NCBI RefSeq assembly: GCF_001854475.1
Contig: NZ_MNAN01000026.1
Coordinates: 434,001 to 498,000, forward strand
Direction: 5' to 3'
Length of the DNA: 64,000 nt
Origin: Pseudoalteromonas byunsanensis
Lineage (GTDB): Bacteria; Pseudomonadota; Gammaproteobacteria; Enterobacterales; Alteromonadaceae
Shown here: piece after piece, positions 1 through 10,700 of the stretch
How positions within the stretch are numbered: the first letter of the stretch is position 1
Layout of the letters: every line of letters begins with the position of its first letter
The notes under the pieces: generated by a model
Database searches by the model: none
Seen by the model: the letters and a program-made list of their open reading frames with translations, nothing else
What the model was told of the DNA's origin: nothing
Translations under genes and position numbers: made by a program

Positions 1-864
1 TAGAGCATTTTGCATTGCTAGCGCAGCACCTGCACCGTCTTCTGGTGGAGATGTCATATGGTAGGCGTCGCCACTCATACCAAACCCAACCAGTTCAGCG
101 TAGATTTTTGCGCCACGAGCCTTTGCGTGTTCATACTCTTCGAGCACCATCACACCTGCACCGTCAGCCAATACAAAACCATCACGGTCTTTATCCCAAG
201 GACGAGAAGCCGCTTGGGGGTCATCATTACGAGATGACAAGGCACGGGCTGCACAGAATCCGCCCATACCAATTGGTGTTGACGCTTTCTCGGCTCCACC
301 TGCGACCATAGCATCAGCATCGCCGTATGCTATCATACGCGCAGCATGACCAATGTTATGTAAACCAGTTGTACACGCAGTAACGATAGAAATATTAGGG
401 CCACGCAAATTGTGCATAATTGAAAGATGACCAGAGATCATATTGATAATGGTCGATGGCACATAAAATGGCGATAATTTTCGAGGGCCACTGTTTAGCA
501 GCTTAATGTGGTTTTCTTCAATTAATGTTAAACCACCAATCCCAGAGCCAACGGCTACGCCGATGCGGTGGGCATTTTCATCAGTCACTTCCAAACCCGA
601 GTCTTGGATTGCTTGCACCCCTGCCGCGATACCATACTGGATAAATAAATCCATTTTTTTGGTTTCTTTTTTAGGCATATACAGGGTTGCATCAAAGTCG
701 TTGACCAGGCCCGCAAATTTGGTTCCGAAAGATGATGTGTCAAAGTGAGTGATGTTTTCGATGCCACTACGGCCATCTAATAAGCCCTGCCAGGTTGACG
801 TTACATCGTTACCCAGCGGCGTCAACATACCCAAGCCAGTTACTACGACTCGACGTTTAGCCAC
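1..864 (-). CDS. fabF: 3-oxoacyl-ACP synthase II (partial, C-terminus beyond left edge)
   Basis: Beta-ketoacyl-ACP synthase II elongates acyl-ACP by condensation with malonyl-ACP in type II fatty acid synthesis in the cytosol. The reading frame begins with a GTG at 864, giving [18 protein letters not shown], preceded by a strong GGAGG ribosome binding site. The thiolase-fold active-site region with the nucleophilic cysteine is visible as [12 protein letters not shown], followed by the FabF-typical [15 protein letters not shown] segment and the [17 protein letters not shown] block. The frame stays open to base 1, so the C-terminal part, including the second catalytic histidine, lies outside. 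It is the last visible gene of the minus-strand fab operon, 82 bases after acpP, with a terminator-like hairpin between. FabF rather than FabB follows from the sequence pattern and the position after acpP. Confidence 0.96.
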   Translation of the reverse strand, partial: MAKRRVVVTGLGMLTPLGNDVTSTWQGLLDGRSGIENITHFDTSSFGTKFAGLVNDFDATLYMPKKETKKMDLFIQYGIAAGVQAIQDSGLEVTDENAHRIGVAVGSGIGGLTLIEENHIKLLNSGPRKLSPFYVPSTIINMISGHLSIMHNLRGPNISIVTACTTGLHNIGHAARMIAYGDADAMVAGGAEKASTPIGMGGFCAARALSSRNDDPQAASRPWDKDRDGFVLADGAGVMVLEEYEHAKARGAKIYAELVGFGMSGDAYHMTSPPEDGAGAALAMQNAL

Positions 865-903
865 GGTTTCCTCCAAAAAGGGATTATTATTTTATGAGGG
901 GAA

Positions 904-935
904 TAAAAAACTAAGGGCAGCGAGTGCTGCCCTAA
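904..935 (-). terminator. Terminator-like attenuator between acpP and fabF
   Basis: On the minus strand an 8-bp stem (AGGGCAGC with GCTGCCCT, at 926-933 and 914-921) with a 4-nt loop is followed shortly by a T-rich run. It sits in the 82-nt gap between acpP and fabF. It could partially stop transcription, so that abundant AcpP is made in excess of FabF. The structure is read from the sequence; the role is inferred. Confidence 0.6.
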
Positions 936-946
936 GTGTTCGCTAA

Positions 947-1183
947 TTACTCAGCGTGAGCAGTAACGTAATCGATCGCTGCTTGAACAGTAGTGATTTT
1001 CTCTGCTTCTTCGTCAGGGATCTCAGTATCGAACTCTTCTTCAAGAGCCATAACAAGTTCAACAGTGTCTAGAGAATCAGCACCTAAATCGTCAACAAAA
1101 GACGCTTCTGATTTAACTTCTTCTTCTTTAACACCTAGTTGCTCGATAATGATTTTTTTTACGCGTTCTTGAATATCGCTCAT
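947..1183 (-). CDS. acpP: Acyl carrier protein
   Basis: This is the 78-residue acidic acyl carrier protein that carries growing acyl chains on a 4'-phosphopantetheine arm. The attachment serine is in the DSL motif ([15 protein letters not shown]). Length, acidity and the [16 protein letters not shown] helix-3 region are all family-typical. The ATG at 1183 has a purine-rich AGGAAAG-like site just upstream. A gap of about 218 nt separates it from fabG, longer than elsewhere in the operon. That leaves room for its own promoter, as is known for acpP in Escherichia coli. Confidence 0.98.
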   Translation of the reverse strand: MSDIQERVKKIIIEQLGVKEEEVKSEASFVDDLGADSLDTVELVMALEEEFDTEIPDEEAEKITTVQAAIDYVTAHAE

Positions 1184-1401
1184 TCTTCTTTCCTTTATTA
1201 AAACGCATTTGCGTTATTTTCAGATTGCGGCGTAGTTTACGGCGCATAATACTGTGATTCAAGGATTTGCTCAGAATTTTTTGTCTGGTCAAACCTCTTA
1301 GCTAATATTTTCTACTTTTATCGCTTATTTTAATAGCAATTTCAAGTATGTTTGCAGCAAGATCACAAAAAATTAAACAACCATTGTGACCTGTACCTGT
1401 T

Positions 1402-2148
1402 TTATACCATGTACATCGCGCCATTTACGTGCAATGTCTCGCCAGATACATACGCAGCTGCATCTGACGCTAAATAACAAACCGCTGCTGCAATTTCTTC
1501 TGGCTGACCCAAACGTCCAGCTGGCACATTTGCAAGCGTGGCTGCTTTTTGTTCATCGGTTAACTCGTTGGTCATATCTGTTTGGATAAAACCTGGTGCA
1601 ATTACGTTAACTGTGATGCCGCGAGAGGCAACTTCACGCGCTAGAGACTTAGAAAAACCAATTACGCCGGCTTTCGCTGCAGCATAGTTGGCTTGCCCAG
1701 CATTCCCCATTGTGCCCACAACTGAGCCAATATTAATGATACGACCAGATTTCTTTTTCATCATTGGACGTAATACAGCTTTTGACAAACGATAGATAGA
1801 GCTCAGGTTAGTGTCAATAATATCGTCCCACTCACTATCTTTCATGCGCATCAACAAGTTGTCACGAGTAATCCCCGCATTATTAACGAGTACATCGATG
1901 TCACCTAAATCGGCTTTGATGGCTTCCAAAGTAGCTGCTATCGAGTCTGCATCGGTCACATTCAGCGCGTAACCTTTACCGTTCGTGCCAAGATAGTCAC
2001 TGATCTTACCAGCCCCTGACTCACTTGTTGCGGTGCCTGCCACCTTAGCGCCTTGCGCCACCAATGCTTGTGCGACAGCTTTACCTATACCTCGGCTCGC
2101 ACCTGTCACTAAAACGACCTTACCTTCTAATGAAAATAGTTTACTCAT
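1402..2148 (-). CDS. fabG: 3-oxoacyl-ACP reductase
   Basis: NADPH-dependent beta-ketoacyl-ACP reductase catalyses the first reductive step of each elongation cycle. The 248-residue protein is a classical short-chain dehydrogenase. The N-terminal GASRGIG nucleotide-binding motif, the NNAG motif, the catalytic Ser, the YAAAK motif with catalytic Tyr and Lys, and the PGFIQTDMT segment are all present. It follows fabD by 18 nt on the same strand, which supports co-transcription. Length and motif spacing match E. coli FabG closely. Confidence 0.97.
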   Translation of the reverse strand: MSKLFSLEGKVVLVTGASRGIGKAVAQALVAQGAKVAGTATSESGAGKISDYLGTNGKGYALNVTDADSIAATLEAIKADLGDIDVLVNNAGITRDNLLMRMKDSEWDDIIDTNLSSIYRLSKAVLRPMMKKKSGRIINIGSVVGTMGNAGQANYAAAKAGVIGFSKSLAREVASRGITVNVIAPGFIQTDMTNELTDEQKAATLANVPAGRLGQPEEIAAAVCYLASDAAAYVSGETLHVNGAMYMV

Positions 2149-2166
2149 GGTATTTTTCTTCTCTAA

Positions 2167-3093
2167 TTATTTTGCTGCTGATATAGATGCAGTGTCATTA
2201 ACAGCACTGCACGCAACTGATTTATCAATACGTTTTGCTAACCCAGTGAGTACTTTCCCTGGCCCAAATTCATAAGCCTGAGTGATACCTTGTTTTGCAA
2301 GTAATTGTACCGTTTCAGTCCAACGTACAGGGCTGTACAACTGGCGAATAAGTGCATCTTTAATTTCTTGCTCCGTTGCAGCTACGGTAACATCCACATT
2401 ATTGATAACGTCAAATTTTGCTTCAGCAAAGTTTAAGTTTGCTAAATCCGACGCTAGCTTTTGTGCTGCTGGCTTCATCAATTCACAGTGAGAAGGTACG
2501 CTTACAGCAAGTGGCATCGCTCTTTTGGCTCCAGCCTCTTTACAAGCTTCTGAAGCGCGCTCAACAGCTTCCTTATGACCTGCAATCACTACTTGACCAG
2601 GAGAATTATAATTAACTGGAGACACAATCTGTTCAGCTGCTGCATTGCGACAAGCAGCTTCAATTGCAGCATCGTCTAAACCAATAATCGCAGCCATTGA
2701 ACCAACCCCAGCAGGAACCGCCTCTTGCATATATAAGCCACGGTTCTCGACTAATTTAACCGCCTGAGCTAATGACATCACACCAGCACAAACTAAAGCA
2801 GAATACTCACCTAAACTGTGACCTGCCATCACGACTTCTTGCTCTTGGTTTTCACTCAACCAGTGGCGATAAATAGCCACACTTGCAGTCAATAATGCAG
2901 GTTGCGTACGGTGAGTTTGATTTAACTCTTCTTCTGGACCGTTGGACACCAATGCAGCGAGGTCATAACCCAATGCCTCTGACGCCTCAGCAAACGTGTG
3001 TTTTACAATGTCTGAGGACTCTAATAATTCTGACAACATGCCAACGGCTTGTGAGCCTTGGCCTGGAAACAAAAGTGCAATTTTTTGTGACAT
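2167..3093 (-). CDS. fabD: Malonyl-CoA:ACP transacylase
   Basis: FabD transfers malonyl groups from CoA to AcpP. The 308-residue protein starts with the typical LLFPGQGSQ motif. It carries the nucleophilic serine in GHSLGEYSAL and the catalytic histidine region VPSHCELM. The gene follows plsX by only about 55 bp and precedes fabG by 18 bp. The usual fabH is missing between plsX and fabD. Family assignment is firm from the motifs and length. Confidence 0.97.
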   Translation of the reverse strand: MSQKIALLFPGQGSQAVGMLSELLESSDIVKHTFAEASEALGYDLAALVSNGPEEELNQTHRTQPALLTASVAIYRHWLSENQEQEVVMAGHSLGEYSALVCAGVMSLAQAVKLVENRGLYMQEAVPAGVGSMAAIIGLDDAAIEAACRNAAAEQIVSPVNYNSPGQVVIAGHKEAVERASEACKEAGAKRAMPLAVSVPSHCELMKPAAQKLASDLANLNFAEAKFDVINNVDVTVAATEQEIKDALIRQLYSPVRWTETVQLLAKQGITQAYEFGPGKVLTGLAKRIDKSVACSAVNDTASISAAK

Positions 3094-3148
3094 ATTGTGC
3101 TCTTCTAGATAATAATTACGCCACGTAAATTCGGTTACGACAACATTG

Positions 3149-4201
3149 CTATTTGCCGAATGACGATGGCTGATGTTCTGATTTTGCTGCTATCTGTGCA
3201 AAAGTTGCTTGAATTTTTTCTGGAATGCGGCGCTCTACTTCTCTGGCAGCTTCCTCAATCGCAGCAAGGAACGCTTTGTTCGTAGCATTTCCATGACTTT
3301 TCACTACAATACCCCGCAATCCTACCAGACTTGCGCCGTTATACTGGTCGGGGTTCACCCTTTTATATAGTTTTTTTATCACTGGCCGTAAAGCGAATGC
3401 TAATATCCGGTAAAAAGCGTGCTTTTTAAGCGCTTTTGTAAACTTATGCATAATAAGTTTGGCAATTCCCTCGCAGGTTTTTAAAGCAACATTACCAACA
3501 AACCCCTCACATACGATCACATCAGCCTTGCCGGAGAACATATCACTGCCTTCACAGTAGCCTTGGTAGTTGATATGTTCGGTGCTTTTCATCATTTTGG
3601 CGGCTTGCTTAATGCCTTCATGACCTTTGATGTCTTCTGAACCAATATTTAGTAAGCAAACTTTTGGACGTTCAATAGATAATGCTTGGCCCGCAACAAT
3701 GGAGCCCATAATGCCGAATTGAAATAGGGTTTCTGCGTCGCAATGAACGTTCGCTCCAAGATCGAGCAAATAAACTGGTTGTTTCTTTTCAGTGGGTACA
3801 GAAGAAATTAAGGCTGGCCGCTTAATACCTGGTAGCATTTTTAATACATAATGCGCCATAAAGAACAATGCACCAGTATTACCTGAGCTTACGCAAGCTT
3901 GCGCTTCGCCACCTTTAACTAGGTCCAATGCAATACGCATTGAAGACGCTTTTTTATTCCGTAAAGCTAAAGCGGGTTCACAGCCATTGGTAACAACTTC
4001 AGGACAATGTTTTATGATCAGACGAGGATGGTTAAGTGAATCTAACTTCGATAAGCCATCTCGGATAACGACTTCGTTACCACAAAGGAGTAGCATTAAG
4101 TTGGGATGCTTGTTGACAGCATTGACTGCTGCAGGGATAGATGAACGGGGGCCGTAATCGCCCCCCATCATATCTAACGCTATGGTTAGATGAGTCAGCA
4201 T
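3149..4201 (-). CDS. plsX: Phosphate acyltransferase PlsX
   Basis: PlsX makes acyl-phosphate from acyl-ACP, feeding PlsY and phosphatidic acid synthesis at the inner membrane face. The 350-residue protein starts [14 protein letters not shown], the usual PlsX N-terminal signature. It also has the [22 protein letters not shown] and [16 protein letters not shown] blocks seen in the family. It lies 11 nt after rpmF in the conserved yceD-rpmF-plsX order. The C-terminal tail after about residue 335 is not obviously conserved. Confidence 0.96.
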   Translation of the reverse strand: MLTHLTIALDMMGGDYGPRSSIPAAVNAVNKHPNLMLLLCGNEVVIRDGLSKLDSLNHPRLIIKHCPEVVTNGCEPALALRNKKASSMRIALDLVKGGEAQACVSSGNTGALFFMAHYVLKMLPGIKRPALISSVPTEKKQPVYLLDLGANVHCDAETLFQFGIMGSIVAGQALSIERPKVCLLNIGSEDIKGHEGIKQAAKMMKSTEHINYQGYCEGSDMFSGKADVIVCEGFVGNVALKTCEGIAKLIMHKFTKALKKHAFYRILAFALRPVIKKLYKRVNPDQYNGASLVGLRGIVVKSHGNATNKAFLAAIEEAAREVERRIPEKIQATFAQIAAKSEHQPSSFGK

Positions 4202-4212
4202 AAAGCAATCTC

Positions 4213-4383
4213 TTATTTAGAAATTACTTTAACGCCTTTGTAGTAACCATCTGCAGTCACGTGGTGACGACGGTGAGTCTCACCTGAAACTTGATCTACA
4301 GTTAAAGCTGGTCCACTGATTGCATCGTGTGAACGACGCATGCCACGACGAGCGCGAGACTTTTTGCTTTTTTGTACTGCCAT
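4213..4383 (-). CDS. rpmF: 50S ribosomal protein L32
   Basis: A 56-residue basic protein, [20 protein letters not shown] at its start, matches bL32, a component of the large ribosomal subunit. The body ([20 protein letters not shown]) and the end ([11 protein letters not shown]) are also family-typical. It sits between yceD and plsX, as in E. coli. A purine-rich site (AGGAGAAGG on the minus strand) precedes the ATG. No zinc-binding cysteines are visible, so it is the zinc-free form. Confidence 0.97.
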   Translation of the reverse strand: MAVQKSKKSRARRGMRRSHDAISGPALTVDQVSGETHRRHHVTADGYYKGVKVISK

Positions 4384-4393
4384 TAGCCTTCTC

Positions 4394-4918
4394 CTAAGAA
4401 TCTTTCTTAAGTTGTTTTAAAATTTCAAATGGATTTGGTTTGTTCTCTTGCGACTCTATTTTTCCGAAGCTGGCAGGCTCGTCAGAATAGGCGCATGATG
4501 CTTCGTTGTGTGTAGGAACAATTGGAATAGCTAAAATCAATTCGTCTTCAATAAGTTGACGAAGATTGATTTCACCTTCTTCATTTAGCTCCACCACATC
4601 GTAGCATTCGGGAAGATCATCCGACTCTGTACCCAATCCAACAGGAGAATAAGCAAAGTCTTGTACCAAATCCAACCCTAATTCATCATTACATCGCTGA
4701 CAAATAACAGTAAGGTGTGCGCGAATACTTCCGCTAACAACAACTAACCCTTGATCATCATTTTTGCAATGAATGTTTACCGCTATTTCACCTGATTGAT
4801 CTTGTACAACTTGCTCTAAACGAGAAAGTTCTTCAAGCTGAACAACTCCGTCATAACTTAAACGACGCTGAGCGGCTCTACAAGGATCAAGGGTGATGGG
4901 AATTTTCACCTTTTGCAT
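4394..4918 (-). CDS. yceD: YceD/DUF177 family 23S rRNA accumulation protein
   Basis: The 174-residue protein matches the YceD (DUF177) family, linked in E. coli to accumulation of 23S rRNA. It starts with the typical [19 protein letters not shown] segment. It carries the CQRC metal-type pair near the middle and the [28 protein letters not shown] block followed by a later cysteine. It is the first gene of the rpmF-plsX-fab operon and is divergent from the maf/yceF gene across 119 nt, which should contain promoters for both directions. Confidence 0.93.
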   Translation of the reverse strand: MQKVKIPITLDPCRAAQRRLSYDGVVQLEELSRLEQVVQDQSGEIAVNIHCKNDDQGLVVVSGSIRAHLTVICQRCNDELGLDLVQDFAYSPVGLGTESDDLPECYDVVELNEEGEINLRQLIEDELILAIPIVPTHNEASCAYSDEPASFGKIESQENKPNPFEILKQLKKDS

Positions 4919-5037
4919 AGGGGCTGCATCATATAGATAGTTAGTAGCTTAGTCAAAATAAAAATCAAACTTTCCTTTGTTTTTCGCGTTATTGCGCCCT
5001 ATCCTACCGACATTGTTAAATTGACCCGTGAGTATTT

Positions 5038-5637
5038 ATGAAAATACCCCTTATTCTAGCCTCTAGTTCTCCATTTAGGCAGTCTATTTTAAAAAAACTC
5101 AACTTACCCTTTAACAGCTTCTCTCCCGATATTGATGAATCACCAATCGGTGACGAGTCTGCTGAGCAACTGGTATTGCGACTCAGTGAACTAAAAGCCA
5201 AAAGCGCGCAGCTGCATTTTAAAAAAGGCCTAGTAATTGGATCTGATCAGGTGGCTCTGCATAACAACATGATTTTAGGCAAACCCCACAATAGAGAAAA
5301 CGCTATCAAACAATTATGTCGTTTTAGTGGCGATAAAGTTACATTTTTAACGGGGCTTTGCTTATATGATATTGAATCTGATAAAGCTACAACTATCGTA
5401 GAGCCATTTCACGTGCACTTTAAAATATTAACCAAGGCGCAAATTGAAGCTTATTGCGATGCAGAAGAGCCCTATCAGTGTGCGGGTAGTTTTAAGAGCG
5501 AAGGGTTGGGAATTTGCTTATTTGAGAAGCTTGAAGGAGACGACCCTAATAGTTTGATCGGTCTCCCTTTAATACGTCTAAATCAATTATTCGCAGAACA
5601 CGGTTTCGATGTTTTGAGCTTGCAGCCTAAGCGCTAA
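5038..5637 (+). CDS. yceF: Maf/YceF-type nucleotide pyrophosphatase
   Basis: The 199-residue protein is a Maf-superfamily nucleoside triphosphate pyrophosphatase. Members hydrolyse modified nucleotides, and the YceF subgroup prefers 7-methyl-GTP. The N-terminal LILASSSPFRQSILKKL motif, the SDQVALHNNMILGKP segment and the GSFKSEGLG region are diagnostic. Its location next to yceD and near rluC and rne is the same as yceF in enterobacteria. Its last 51 bases overlap the convergent HAD phosphatase gene. The exact substrate is inferred from subgroup and context. Confidence 0.9.
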   Translation: MKIPLILASSSPFRQSILKKLNLPFNSFSPDIDESPIGDESAEQLVLRLSELKAKSAQLHFKKGLVIGSDQVALHNNMILGKPHNRENAIKQLCRFSGDKVTFLTGLCLYDIESDKATTIVEPFHVHFKILTKAQIEAYCDAEEPYQCAGSFKSEGLGICLFEKLEGDDPNSLIGLPLIRLNQLFAEHGFDVLSLQPKR

Positions 5638-6258
5638 CTGAGCATAGTCCTCACAAATAGTCAGTGCACAGCTTTGCTCAAGCTGTGCGATACTAGCTGC
5701 ACCACAACTCATGGCTATGGCATCAATGCCTGCGTTGTATGCCATTTTCATATCTAGTAATGAGTCGCCTATCATTAGCGCATCTTGTGGCTCAACATCA
5801 AGTTCGGCTAAAATTTGCTGGATCATATCTGGGTTAGGTTTAGATTTAGCATCATCCGCCGTGCGAGTCGTCACAAAGCAGTCACCTAACCCAGTTTTTG
5901 CAAACATATTCTCTAGTCCTGCGCGACCTTTCCCTGTTGCTACAGCTAACAGTACCCCTTGCGCTTTTAAGCTGCGAAGGTAGTCTTGTGCACCGTCAAA
6001 AAGTGGTGTCTCTGTATTATCACCATACTTATATTGATGCTGATACGCTTGTGCAAGTGAAGGCCAATGCTCATTGTCATGTGGAAACAAGGTTGCAACC
6101 GCAGTATCAAGCGATAATCCAATAATTGCAGCGGCCCTCTCATCACTGGGAACAGTCACCCCAACACTCTTTGCTGCAAGTTTCAACGTGTTGACTATTT
6201 TCGGCACAGAATCCATTATGGTTCCATCCCAATCGAAAATAACTAACTTATATTGCAT
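5587..6258 (-). CDS. HAD-superfamily hydrolase, phosphoglycolate phosphatase-like
   Basis: The 223-residue protein has all HAD subfamily IA motifs: the nucleophile motif DWDGTIMDS near residue 9, the motif-II threonine in LLAVATGKGR, the motif-III lysine in SKPNPDM, and the motif-IV acidic pair in MIGDSLLDMKMA. The alpha-helical cap lies between motifs I and II. It follows rluC directly on the same strand (start one base after the rluC stop is reached in transcription), so the two are probably co-transcribed. The substrate is unknown; a phosphoglycolate-like or metabolite-repair phosphatase is plausible. Confidence 0.88.
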   Translation of the reverse strand: MQYKLVIFDWDGTIMDSVPKIVNTLKLAAKSVGVTVPSDERAAAIIGLSLDTAVATLFPHDNEHWPSLAQAYQHQYKYGDNTETPLFDGAQDYLRSLKAQGVLLAVATGKGRAGLENMFAKTGLGDCFVTTRTADDAKSKPNPDMIQQILAELDVEPQDALMIGDSLLDMKMAYNAGIDAIAMSCGAASIAQLEQSCALTICEDYAQLALRLQAQNIETVFCE

Positions 6259-7212
6259 CTACTCTCCCTTTAGGGTCTTTAAACAGTTTATCAGTGCCTT
6301 ATCCAATGGCGCCTCAACATGTACCGTTGTTTCTGTTTTAGGGTGTAAAAAACGCAAATCATGCGCGTGGAGAAACAACCTGTTTAAGCCTCGTTGTCTC
6401 ATTTTTGCATCAAATACTTGATCACCATACTTATCATCACAGGCAATTGGATGTCCCTTACACTGAGTGTGAACACGGATTTGGTGAGTGCGTCCGGTCA
6501 CCGGAGATGCCTGCACTAAAGTACAACCATCAAAGCGTTCTAACACTCTAAAACGAGTGTGTGACTGCTTACCTTGCTCCTCATCCACCCGCACTACTCG
6601 CTCGCCTGATTGCAATGTATTTTTGCGTAGCGGCTCGGTGACATTTTTAATCTTTGCAGCCCACTCGCCGCTGACCAATGCCCAGTAGTTTTTTTCCATG
6701 GTTTTTTCGCGCAACTGCTCATGAAGCCCCTTCAAAATTGAGCGGCGTTTCGAAATTAATAAACAACCTGACGTGTCTCTGTCCAAACGATGCACTAATT
6801 CTAAGCTCTTTTCATCTGGCCTGAGCACGCGCAGAGCTTCAATCAAACCATAGCTTAAGCCACTCCCCCCATGCACCGCCATTCCTGATGGCTTATTTAT
6901 AACTATCAGATATTTATCTTCAAAAATTATGGCATCTTCCAGTGCCGATATTTTGTCTAAATTGCGTGGTACGAACTCCTCACGTTCAGCTGTTTTGATT
7001 GGCGGAATACGCACCTGATCGTCAATTTGTAATCGATACACCGGTTTTACGCGCTTTTTATTGACCCGTACTTCGCCTTTGCGCAAAATTTTATATACAG
7101 CACTCTTTGGTACACCTTTTAAATGGGTAAGCAAAAAGTTATCAATCCTTTGACCCTCTTGATCTTCGGTAATTGTAACGAAGCTAACTTTTAAACCGGA
7201 CTTTTCTGACAT
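6259..7212 (-). CDS. rluC: 23S rRNA pseudouridine synthase RluC
   Basis: RluC converts uridines to pseudouridine at helix positions in 23S rRNA. The 317-residue protein has an N-terminal S4 RNA-binding domain (about residues 18-80, with KILRKGEVRVNKKRVKP) followed by the RluA-family catalytic domain. The catalytic Asp is in HRLDRDTSGCLL. The position divergent from rne is the same as in E. coli, which supports RluC over RluD or RluA. Confidence 0.95.
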   Translation of the reverse strand: MSEKSGLKVSFVTITEDQEGQRIDNFLLTHLKGVPKSAVYKILRKGEVRVNKKRVKPVYRLQIDDQVRIPPIKTAEREEFVPRNLDKISALEDAIIFEDKYLIVINKPSGMAVHGGSGLSYGLIEALRVLRPDEKSLELVHRLDRDTSGCLLISKRRSILKGLHEQLREKTMEKNYWALVSGEWAAKIKNVTEPLRKNTLQSGERVVRVDEEQGKQSHTRFRVLERFDGCTLVQASPVTGRTHQIRVHTQCKGHPIACDDKYGDQVFDAKMRQRGLNRLFLHAHDLRFLHPKTETTVHVEAPLDKALINCLKTLKGE

Positions 7213-7719
7213 TGCCTAATCACTGATTTGAGTAATAATTTAGTTGCTATCACGAGGGTATTAGTGGGATAATCGGCTCGAAATTTTGCGAAACCGCTTT
7301 TTTAATCGCAAAATACTAATCGTGAAGCACATCATGGGTGTCAGATCATACAGATTGAAGCTGGGATTTCCAAAGCTTTTGTCACACCCGAGAAAACACG
7401 TGCGTTTAACCCCTTACGATGCGCGTAATAGATCGTAAGTGAGATTGAGCACGATTAAAAATAGAAAAAGCAAGAAATAAATATATTTGTCTGATAGTTA
7501 GCAACGCCGAGCCATTTAGCCCGTGCGAAAACCAAATGCAAATGCATAGCCCAATACAGAGCAGAGTTTGGCAAAATCCAAATCTGGTATTGCAAGGCAG
7601 GTTACTGTGAAATGTTCTTATTTTCCCCAGTCGTGAGACTGCATTAAAACCTATAGAACACTAAATTGGCTCCCGCTGAAACAGTCAGGCTCGACTAAAT
7701 TTGAAAGTAGAGTAACAAT
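7213..7719 (+). promoter_or_regulatory. Long rluC-rne intergenic region and probable rne leader
   Basis: About 507 nt separate divergent rluC and rne. In E. coli the rne 5' leader is several hundred nt long and mediates feedback control by RNase E; a similar role here is inferred. A perfect 9-bp inverted repeat lies at 7283-7291 and 7306-7314 (ATTTTGCGA and TCGCAAAAT). No open frame of convincing quality is seen. The ribosome binding site before the rne ATG is weak, which fits a regulated leader. Confidence 0.5.
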
Positions 7720-10700
7720 ATGAAACGTATGCTGATCAATGCCACGCAGCAAGAAGAAATGCGCGTAGCACTGGTTGACGGCCAAAGGCTATACGATCTT
7801 GATATCGAAAGCCCAGGTCACGAACAGAAAAAAGCCAATATATACAAGGGTAAAATTACCCGTATCGAACCCTCTTTAGAAGCCGCCTTTGTTGATTATG
7901 GTGCAGAGCGCCACGGTTTCCTTCCTCTTAAAGAAATTGCCAAAACATACTTCCCTAACGGTTATACCTTCAATGGTCGTCCGAATATAAAGGACGTTAT
8001 TAGAGAAGGTCAGGAAGTCATCGTTCAGGTTGATAAAGAAGAACGTGGTCAAAAAGGTGCTGCATTAACGACCTTTATCAGCGTCGCTGGCAGTTATTTG
8101 GTATTGATGCCAAACAACCCTCGAGCTGGCGGTATTTCTCGTCGAATTGAGGGAGATGAGCGTATTGAGCTTAAAGAAGCCTTGAGCCGATTAGAATTAC
8201 CTAAAGGCATGGGGCTTATTGTACGCACTGCCGGTGTAGGCAAATCGTATGAAGAGCTCGAATACGACCTTAAAGCCCTGCTAGTTCACTGGCAAGCTAT
8301 TCAAGAAGCCGCGAACAGCGGTAAAGCACCTTTCTTAATCCATCAGGAAAGTAATGTTATTTTCCGCGCTATCCGCGATTATTTACGTCGTGATATCGGA
8401 GAAATTCTTATTGATAAAGCACGAGTGTTTGAAGAAGCAAAAGCTCATATCGAACGCTTTAGACCCGATTTTATGAGTCGCGTTAAGCTTTATCAAAATG
8501 ATGTGCCTCTATTCACGCATTATCAAATAGAAAGTCAGATCGAATCCGCTTTCCAACGCGAAGTGAGACTACCTTCAGGTGGCTCAATTGTAATTGACCC
8601 AACCGAAGCACTAACGTCTATCGACATCAACTCCTCTAAAGCAACCAAAGGTGGAGATATCGAAGAGACCGCACTAAACACCAACTTGGAGGCGGCAGAT
8701 GAAATTGCTCGCCAATTACGTTTGCGCGACTTAGGTGGTTTGATCGTTATCGACTTCATCGATATGACCCCCCCACGCCACCAGCGAGAAGTTGAAAACC
8801 GCTTAAAAGATGCGGTTCGCCCTGATCGTGCGCGTGTTCAAATCGGTAAGATTTCACGTTTCGGTTTGTTAGAAATGTCACGACAGCGTTTGCGTCCAAG
8901 CCTAGGTGAAGCAAGTCAGCATTCATGTCCTCGTTGTAGCGGTCAAGGAACTATTCGCTCGAATGAGTCCATTGCTCTTTCAATTTTACGCTTGATAGAA
9001 GAAGAAGCTATTAAAGACAATACCGCCCAAGTCAATGCGCAAGTGCCTGTGGCTGTCGGAGCATTTCTCCTAAACGAAAAGCGTAAGTCTGTACATCGTA
9101 TCGAAAAACGTCACAACTGTGATGTGGTGATCATTCCAAATCAACATATGGAAACGCCACATTATGAAGTATTACGCCTGCGTAAAGACGAAACGTCACA
9201 AGCGGCAAGCTATGAGCAAATAACTGTACCAGAGCCAGAGTCACTAGACGTTTCTCGTACAATAGCTGTTGTAAAAGAAGAGCCTGTGCTTAAAGGTGTT
9301 GTGATGCCTACAGCTCCAGCGCCGGCACCAGTTACTGAAAAGCCAGCTAAACCCGTTGCTACCAAGTCTGAACCTGGGCTACTGACAAGAATTGGTAATT
9401 GGTTGAAAGGCTTGTTTAGCCCTGCTTCTGAAGAAAAAGAAACAGAAAAAGAGCAGAAAAAGCCATCTACACATAAGCCTCGCCGTGACAATGACAACCG
9501 TCGTCGTGGTCAAAACCGTCGCCGTAGTAATACGAAGAAAAGAGACGAGCAAGCGCCAAGTGGTAATACTGAGCAGGAAACTCGCAGTTCAGATAACCGT
9601 TCAGCAAATGACAACCGCGAGAAAGGCGAAGGTCGCAATAAGCGCCGTCGTCAGAATCAGCGCAAGCGTAATGACTCCAATAAGCCTGACTCGCAAAGTA
9701 GTAGCGAGCCGCTAAAGGTTGCGAACACTGAAGCTCCTCAAAACGCTGAAGTAGAAACTAAAGAGGTCAAGGTTAAGCCTCGCCGTCAACGTCGCAACTT
9801 ACGTAAAAAAGTGCGCTTAGACGACCAAGTTGATACTACCAATACCGCTAAAGACGAATCAGCAGTTACAGCACAAGATGCAAAAGCGCTAGAGAAAACG
9901 CCTGCTCAAACAGAACCTTCGCAGCCTGAGGTAAATACTTCACAGGCAGACGACTCTGTGGTTCAAAATACTAAAGAACTGGATAAATCAGTTGAAGTAA
10001 GCGAACCTGCTGAGCAAGTAGCAAAAGATGAAGAATCGAAAGATGACGCACCAAGAACGCGCTCTCGTCGCTCTCCTCGTCACCTTCGTGCCGCAGGTCA
10101 ACGTCGTCGTAAACCTGAAGGCGATAAGGAAAATGAACCTGCATTTATACCCGTTGCTGACCAAGCTGCAGCTGAGTATGAAGCCCAATTGAAGGCACAA
10201 GAACAACAGACATCAACACAGCATACAGATGTAGCTATTACTTCTGAAACAGAAGTGGATGCAAAACAACAAGCTGATCATGATGCTGTACCAACTGAGG
10301 TTACCTCAACTAGTGAAGTAACAGAACAACAGAATCCTGAAACGCAGGACTCTGAAATTGTTTCCGATACTGGTGAAGTGACTGAATCAATAGCTAATGC
10401 ACATGATGCTGTAGACTCGGATGTTAAAACGCCAACCGCTGAAGCTATCTCAGATAAAGCTGAGTCGAATGTTGAAACACCAACTGCGAAAGCTGTTGCA
10501 GATAAAGCAGAAACGGATGTTGAAACACCAACCGCTGAAGCTGTTGAAGATAAAGCAGAAACCGATGCTGAGGCACCAACTGCGGAAGCTGTTGTAGATA
10601 AAGCAGAAACCGATGCTGAGGCACCAACTGCGGAAGCTGTTGTTGATAAAGCAGAAACGGCTGTTGAAGCTCAGCCTGCTAAATCAGATACTGACGCTGA

